A stretch of 23,138 bases of DNA from Gnetum montanum. Lineage: Eukaryota > Streptophyta > Gnetopsida > Gnetales > Gnetaceae. How positions within the stretch are numbered: position 1 is the first letter of the stretch; each line of letters starts with the position of its first letter. The notes beneath the pieces are model-generated. The model saw only the letters and a list, made by a program, of their open reading frames with translations. It was not told where the DNA came from and searched no databases. The stretch is from assembly GCA_015680685.1 (NCBI GenBank), contig MNCI01004940.1, positions 1-23,138 on the forward strand. The letters run 5' to 3'. Positions 18,421 through 23,138 of this stretch are shown piece by piece. The position numbers and the translations under genes were made by a program.

Positions 18421-19737
18421 TATCCAATTTTTGATCATTTCTCTAATGAATTCCTCTTTGTTGGTGTAGTGAATAATCAATCACCCATAGAGAAAAATTA
18501 GTATAGTAGAATTCTTACCTATCTCCTCACCCAACAAACACCACAAGAGTTAAACCTTAAGAAGAAACAAAAGTTTCTTCACCAAGCCAAGTACTTTATA
18601 GAGATTAATGGGCAACTTTACAAAGTGTGTCTTGATGGCTTGGTTTGATGGTGTGTTCCCAATATAGATCAACTATGAGTTCTCTAAGAGACTCATGAGG
18701 GTCCTTGTGGGGGTCATTATGCTGGGAGATGAATGGCCATCAAGATCCTGCTTGTAGGATATTATTGGCCTACATTATTTTGGGATGCCCATCGTTTCAT
18801 CCAATCTTGTGAGTGTTGTCAACGTGATGGGGGAATGACTGCTAGAATGGAGGATTTGAAACAATGGATTCAACCATTAGAACCCTTCAACATTTGGAGA
18901 ATTTATTTTATGGGGTTGATTACACCAATGTCCAATGGAAAAGCTTACATTATTATTGCTGTTGATTACCTAACAAAATGGGTAGAAGCAATTGCTGTTA
19001 AGGATTGTACATCATCTACAGCTGCATGACTTGTTCAACAACAAATCATAAAAAAGTTTGGTGTGCCTCGTGCACTTATTTTAGACAATGGTACCCACTT
19101 CACATGTGGGACTTTTTGGAAATTAATGCAACACTTAAGGGTTGAGCATAAATTGACAACACCATACCACCCTCAAGCAAATGGTCAAGCCAAAGTCACT
19201 ATCAAGGAGATTACAAAAGTATTGACAAGAACTATTAGCAAGTTTAGGCGAGACTAGAGAACTAAGCTGAATGATGCTCTTTGGGCACACTGCTCCACAT
19301 GGAAACTCCCTACATGCTACTCTCCCTATGAGTTAGTGTACAGTAAATTACCAACGCTTCCCATTCAAACTGAGCTCTGTACACTATCCACAACATGTGA
19401 CCTCAGCCTTGATCTTGACCTAGCATAGAAACAATGGTTAGTAACCCTTAATTTTCTAGATAAAAACCAACTAGCTACCCGTTCATCTAACAAATTGCAC
19501 AAGGCATTCAATAAGCAATGTCATGACCTAAGGATTAGGAAAGTTAAATATCAATCAAGAGATAAGGTTCTCTACTGGAATCCCACACATGTGCCACAAC
19601 GTACTAAATTTCAAATAATGTGGGAAGGACCTTACATTATTTATGCAACTTTTCCTTTAGGGGTCATGACAATATACAAACCTAAGAGCCTGGATAAGAA
19701 ACTTTTGGTCAATGTGCAACAAACCAAACCTTTCTAG
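18421..19737 (+). pseudogene. Integrase of element D, catalytically dead
   Basis: This inserts the cDNA into the genome. The N-terminal zinc module is HX6HX30CX2C (His 18694 and 18715, Cys 18808 and 18817), with YYWPTLFWDAHRFIQSC between. The core has Asp in AVDYLTKWVEA (18964-18966) and LILDNGTHF (19084-19086). The third acidic residue, expected in the NGQAE position, is Lys (19192-19194). The C-terminal part has a GPY/F-like module (WEGPYII, about 19620-19640) and ends at 19737. No chromodomain follows, which separates it from chromoviruses. Stops at 18478-18728 and later, but no frameshift. Confidence 0.88.
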
Positions 19738-21761
19738 GAGCTTAGAACAGCCAGTACACATGCTACCTCTCTTAATGGACAACCTTGCTCACTATTTCGG
19801 ATCTCCTCCTTCCAACTCAGTCATGGGGAAGATGGCTACCTATGCTAACCATTCTAGGCCCCTCAGTTCATTTTGAATTTTTGTTTTACATGTTTTTGTT
19901 CCACACATTTTTGTTTTACACATTTTTCCAACTTTTCTTATTTTTTATACACCATCATTCATATTTTTACTATTTGTTTGATTACTTGATTTACTTTTAT
20001 TCATCATCCAATAAGTGCTCATGATGGTGGATTGAATTATATTATATTGATTGCTAATGTTTGGATTTTACCTTTGAATTATGATTCTGATATTAAGGTA
20101 TGGTTCTTTTGGTAAAACAGGTAATGAGTCCACACCATCCACTCATCCATACAACTCTATGGTCTCCCTTGGCTTGGAATTGTACAGTCCCTCTTTTTCT
20201 AAGTAAACTTTTAATGAATTGGTGGTTGGGTACTTTTGAAACCAAGGAAAGATTCAAAGAATGAAAAGGGTGTGACTTCAAGGGGATTCGATGCATTTGT
20301 GCTGGCCATTCTCTTGGGTGCTTGGATGCGTTTTCTTAGGTTTTTAACTATTCTAACATTGTTCAAAAATCGAGAAGCTAAGTGAATAAAAATAAGTCTT
20401 TGCATGGTGTGGTTCTCATGCAAACAAAAAAAAAGAGAAAAAAGAGAAAAAGGTGAGAATTCAAAGCACACCCCTTAGACATAATAAAGAAATATGGACT
20501 ATAAGTGTTGGTTATGGCATTGGAAAGACATGTTACCCATGCTTGAAGGTTTTCTCTAACTAAGGCCCTTTCTCACTTCCTACTTCTCCATATCACTCTC
20601 CTTGGGATGGTGGTCACTCTTTGTGGAAGCATTCTTGTTACCTTAAAAGGATGGATTGGCCAAGTGTATTGATGCGAGGTCACTGAATGTGGTTGGTTTG
20701 AATCTAGATTTGGGATGAGTTCTACTTAGTTATCTTAACCATGAAATACACAAGGGGATTTACATAGCCTTGTTCCTGGGATTCCATTCCATTCTCTCCT
20801 CTTTATCTTTCTTCCCATTTTCCACCTCATTGTTGACTTTATCATTAGTCCGTTCTGGGTTGATGCATTTTTTTTCTTTCGTGAATTCTTGTGGGTAAGT
20901 TTTTAACTATTGCTTCCAAATGATATTCTTAGAGCCTATGGACTCCTTGGTTTGTGGGTTTGTCAAGTTATAAAGGGCATGAGCTTGCTTTGGGGAGGAC
21001 CCACTCACATTTCTTTTTGGTGCAATTGTTAACTTCTTTTCCTTAAACATTTTCTACAATTAATCATTTTTTGTTTCATCCCCATCCATGTCATCCATTT
21101 TATTGGCGTTGCCGTTGATATTTTTCATTTTTCTTGTTCCTCATGTTTTTCCATTTTATAGATATCAGAGGTTCACTCTTAGTCATGGGGGCCTTGGCAC
21201 AAATTTTTTAATTTTTTCCATTCTACTAATTACCTAACCCCTACACCTTGGGTACTTGCGAGTGATAAATCTTTGAACTAGTTTCTTCCATAACCACAAC
21301 TCAGCCAATGCACTTCATATCGAGGCAAGGTATCAACTACATTGTAGTTTATCTATCCTTGCTCATTTGTGACTATGTTGTGTGTGTAGATAGCGATCAT
21401 TCAAACAATGGATTGGGCTTGGAGGAAGCACTCAAGATGGACCGGAACTAGAGCGTTTACGAAAAGAGCAAGTTTGGTGGCATGGCTATGGATAAACAAT
21501 GGAAGGTGCAATCTTAGCATTGGTGGCAACATGCTTCATTTTCTTTCTCTCTCTTTCTTTACAAGCTGCCAAATAAAGGCTTGGATGTCATTTATGTATG
21601 AGTGTTCACCACAATGTTGTAATATGCTTATTGATCCATCACTAGGCACATTGAGTCTGTTATCCTATTCCACCATCAGTTGTCAATTAGTCAATAATTT
21701 CATACCTTCCCAATATTTTGTAAGGAGCTTGAGAATGAGTTTTCATTTAGTCATGGGGGTT
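19738..21761 (+). other. Non-coding 3' region of element D
   Basis: About 2.0 kb aligned block by block with the 3' region of C. TCATGGGGAAGATGG is at 19821-19835, a T-rich tract at 19876-19927, the TGCATGGTGTGGTTCTC motif near 20401, an A-rich tract to 20452, GGGGAGGACCCACT near 20992, TCATGGGGG again at 21183-21191, the intron-like segment 21330-21389, and the terminal purine tract 21753-21761. Athila elements often carry an env-like ORF here (family knowledge), but none is visible: open frames at 20211-20471 and 21408-21764 lack counterparts in C. Confidence 0.7.
21753..21761 (+). promoter_or_regulatory. Polypurine tract of element D
   Basis: ATGGGGGTT directly before the TGATGAG of the 3' LTR. 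Confidence 0.72.
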
Positions 21762-21900
21762 TGATGAGCGCGGTTACTCTAGCGATTTATTCTAGTTATT
21801 AAAGTAGTTACTCTAGCGATTTAATGTAATTATTAGACCAGTTACTTTAGCGATTTATTCTAATTATTAGAGTAGTTACTCTAGTAGTTTATTCTAATTA
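21762..21900 (+). repeat. 3' LTR of element D, first 139 bp only
   Basis: TGATGAG start and nearly four 34-bp units, matching the 5' LTR at 5400. The match breaks off inside a CTAATTATTAG palindrome at about 21900, before the TATA box, R and U5. The next bases match neither D nor the missing rest of the A LTR. Confidence 0.85.
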
Positions 21901-22299
21901 GAATTTATTTTATATAGACTTGGGAAGTATGAATAGATGACCGTTACACATTGATATGGCGCTGTGTCTCAGGCCCTGACAGAGGCAGTGAGTTGCGCTT
22001 AGCCATTTTAGCTTTGATTTCTTCTAGAGCTTTGCGGGTTCATCATACTCCTTCATCCATTGATCTGTAGGCCCTACCATGATGATTTCAGATTTCTGCT
22101 CTACATTTTTTCTCCTCTAATCAGACTGATTCCACCTGCAATGCCCTAAATTCTTCTTCTTCTTCCTCTTGCTCGTGGCCACCTCTGATTTGATGGAATT
22201 TGTTGCTTCTGTGAGGCTGCAAGCCAGTTCAGAACCCTAAACAGACCTGGTTATAAAAATCAACAAAATTATTCAAGATTTTCAATTGTGGACAAAACC
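21901..22299. other. Unassigned DNA between element D and the zinc-knuckle ORF
   Basis: No similarity to elements A, C or D is seen. The stretch has a C/T-rich segment with TTCTTCTTCTTCTTCC-like repeats (about 22152-22170). It may be the 5' leader of the LINE-like unit downstream, but nothing in it proves this. In the downstream frame it is open from 22150. Confidence 0.4.
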
Positions 22300-23103
22300 A
22301 TGCACACTGGTGGTGAGTGTTTTCCTGTAGTCAAGGTAGCAGAATGGTGCCAAGAAAGTGCACGACCCAGCGGTTGGCAAGTCGCAATGATGGATTCATC
22401 AGGTTCTGCTTTTCCTTAGGGAAGTTCATCTACCTCACCTCAAATTGATTTTCTTTTACCTGATGACATTTTTGAAGTAGTTTCTAAGGATTTTTCATCT
22501 CATTTTATTTTTTTTCAAATTGTGGGGTTTTTACCAAGGTCCCCAAGTTTAAACACTCAAGTCCATAGCCTCCTTCAACCCCATGGAATTCAAGTTTCTC
22601 ATGCTCGATACTACACTCATCATTTCATTTTGGTAGAATTATTTGATGCCTCTCAGGTCAAAAAGGCTCTCTCTCAAAAAAGGTTTCCAACAAGGAAAGC
22701 AACCCTAATCGGACGCACCTAGATTCTTGACTTTAATGTCAATGACCCAGCTTTTAATATAATTCCTTGTTACGTGGAACTTCCCAATCTTTCACTTATT
22801 TTCTCATCTGTTGAGAGGGACATTCTGAGCACCTCGGCCCCTATTATTTCTGATCATTATATGGTGATCAATGAAACTTAAATTTTCCATTATTGTATTG
22901 AACTGGATATAGCTCTTTGGAAGACCTCATTAACCCTCGCTGCAGGTGGAAAACTCTTCACCCAAAAAGTGGACTATTTTTACCTTCCAAACTCATGTAG
23001 CTATTGTCATAGGGCTGAGCATCATATCTTGGTGTGTCCTATCCTAGCCAGGAATAAACAATCTATAGCATCTCAGAAGACTCATTCCCTAGTCACACCA
23101 TGA
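22300..23103 (+). pseudogene. LINE ORF1-like protein (DUF4283 / zf-CCHC type), broken
   Basis: One frame runs from ATG 22300 (open from 22150) with internal stops at 22417, 22720 and 22879, and ends at TGA 23101. Segments include IDFLLPDDIFEVVSKDF, VGFLPRSPSLNTQVHSLLQ, FILVELFDASQVKKALS, DFNVNDPAFNIIPCYVELPNL and ELDIALWKTSL. It ends in a canonical zinc knuckle. This order (a GFLP...F.V.F block, then ...V.LPNLP..., then CCHC) is what I know from plant LINE ORF1 and related DUF4283 proteins, which bind nucleic acid. The stop at 22720 lies where such proteins have Trp. No frameshift is seen. A gag of another family is the alternative. The ORF2 with endonuclease and RT, if present, would lie beyond the window. 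Confidence 0.5.
22996..23037 (+). other. Canonical zinc knuckle CX2CX4HX4C
   Basis: C-SY-C-HRAE-H-HILV-C, all four ligands present. The spacing is the ordinary one and differs from the compressed knuckle in the three gypsy gags of this window, supporting a different element family. Confidence 0.75.
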
Positions 23104-23138
23104 TGCTCACCCTCAGTATCATTTAAATTCAAATCTCC

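Larger units (their letters stand above)
5400..21900 (+). mobile_element. Element D: Athila/Tat-like Ty3/gypsy element with full gag-pol, interrupted by element C
   Basis: D runs from a complete 5' LTR through a degenerate primer site, gag, protease, RT, RNase H and integrase to a 3' LTR truncated at about 21900. Without the 7085 bp of C plus its target duplication, the gag-pol frame is essentially continuous from 6519 to 19737, with one single-base deletion near 15530-15540 and more than twenty stops. There is no chromodomain after integrase, the primer site matches tRNA-Asp, and a long non-coding region follows pol. These fit the Athila/Tat side of Ty3/gypsy (family knowledge). A possible left target duplication is AATGG (5395-5399), but the right end is lost, so it cannot be confirmed. 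Confidence 0.85.

Noticed and set aside
19620-19737. Chromodomain after integrase
   Set aside because: Only a GPY/F-like module is seen before the stop; no chromodomain-type aromatic pattern follows.
21408-21764. 118-codon open frame as an env-like gene of D
   Set aside because: It runs into the 3' LTR, has no counterpart in C, and no signal peptide or convincing transmembrane plan.

Overview
This window looks like plant nuclear DNA made almost entirely of old, nested LTR retrotransposons. No intact host gene, rRNA, tRNA or CRISPR array was found. A gymnosperm (conifer-like) genome is my best guess, because the elements are thick with stop codons, the two LTRs of the youngest element differ by roughly 7% (hand count), and the elements sit inside one another. 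That guess is inference; the sequence alone does not name a species.

Three related Ty3/gypsy elements of a non-chromodomain, Athila/Tat-like type can be separated. They are called A, D and C here. A (1-5399) is the oldest: a decayed gag without a recognisable protease, RT or integrase, a 2.2 kb non-coding 3' region, and the first part of a 3' LTR. D (5400-21900) starts inside that LTR. It carries a full 5' LTR, a degenerate tRNA-Asp primer site, gag, protease, reverse transcriptase, RNase H and integrase in essentially one reading frame, a 2 kb 3' region, and a 3' LTR cut off after about 140 bp. C (7703-14782) is inserted in the gag of D, with a perfect 5-bp target duplication (ACTAT) on each side. 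C has two complete LTRs, a good tRNA-Asp primer site, gag and protease, but lacks the whole RT-RNase H-integrase block. It is therefore a non-autonomous derivative that must have been moved by a partner such as D. The order of events is A, then D into A, then C into D.

The elements share gag, the TATA-to-poly(A) part of the LTR, and a 3' region marked by three TCATGGGGG-like purine tracts. Their U3 regions differ: C (and the window's first 75 bases) is built from CG-rich GCGATATCGC palindromes, while D is built from 34-bp direct repeats that each hold two small inverted repeats.

From 21901 to the end the DNA is unrelated to A, D and C. It contains a broken open frame ending in a canonical CX2CX4HX4C zinc knuckle, most like the ORF1 of a plant LINE (DUF4283/zf-CCHC type).

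Every coding region here is a pseudogene. The most interesting signals are the dyad-rich U3 arrays, the repeated purine motif in the 3' regions, and the autonomous/non-autonomous pair caught nested in each other.
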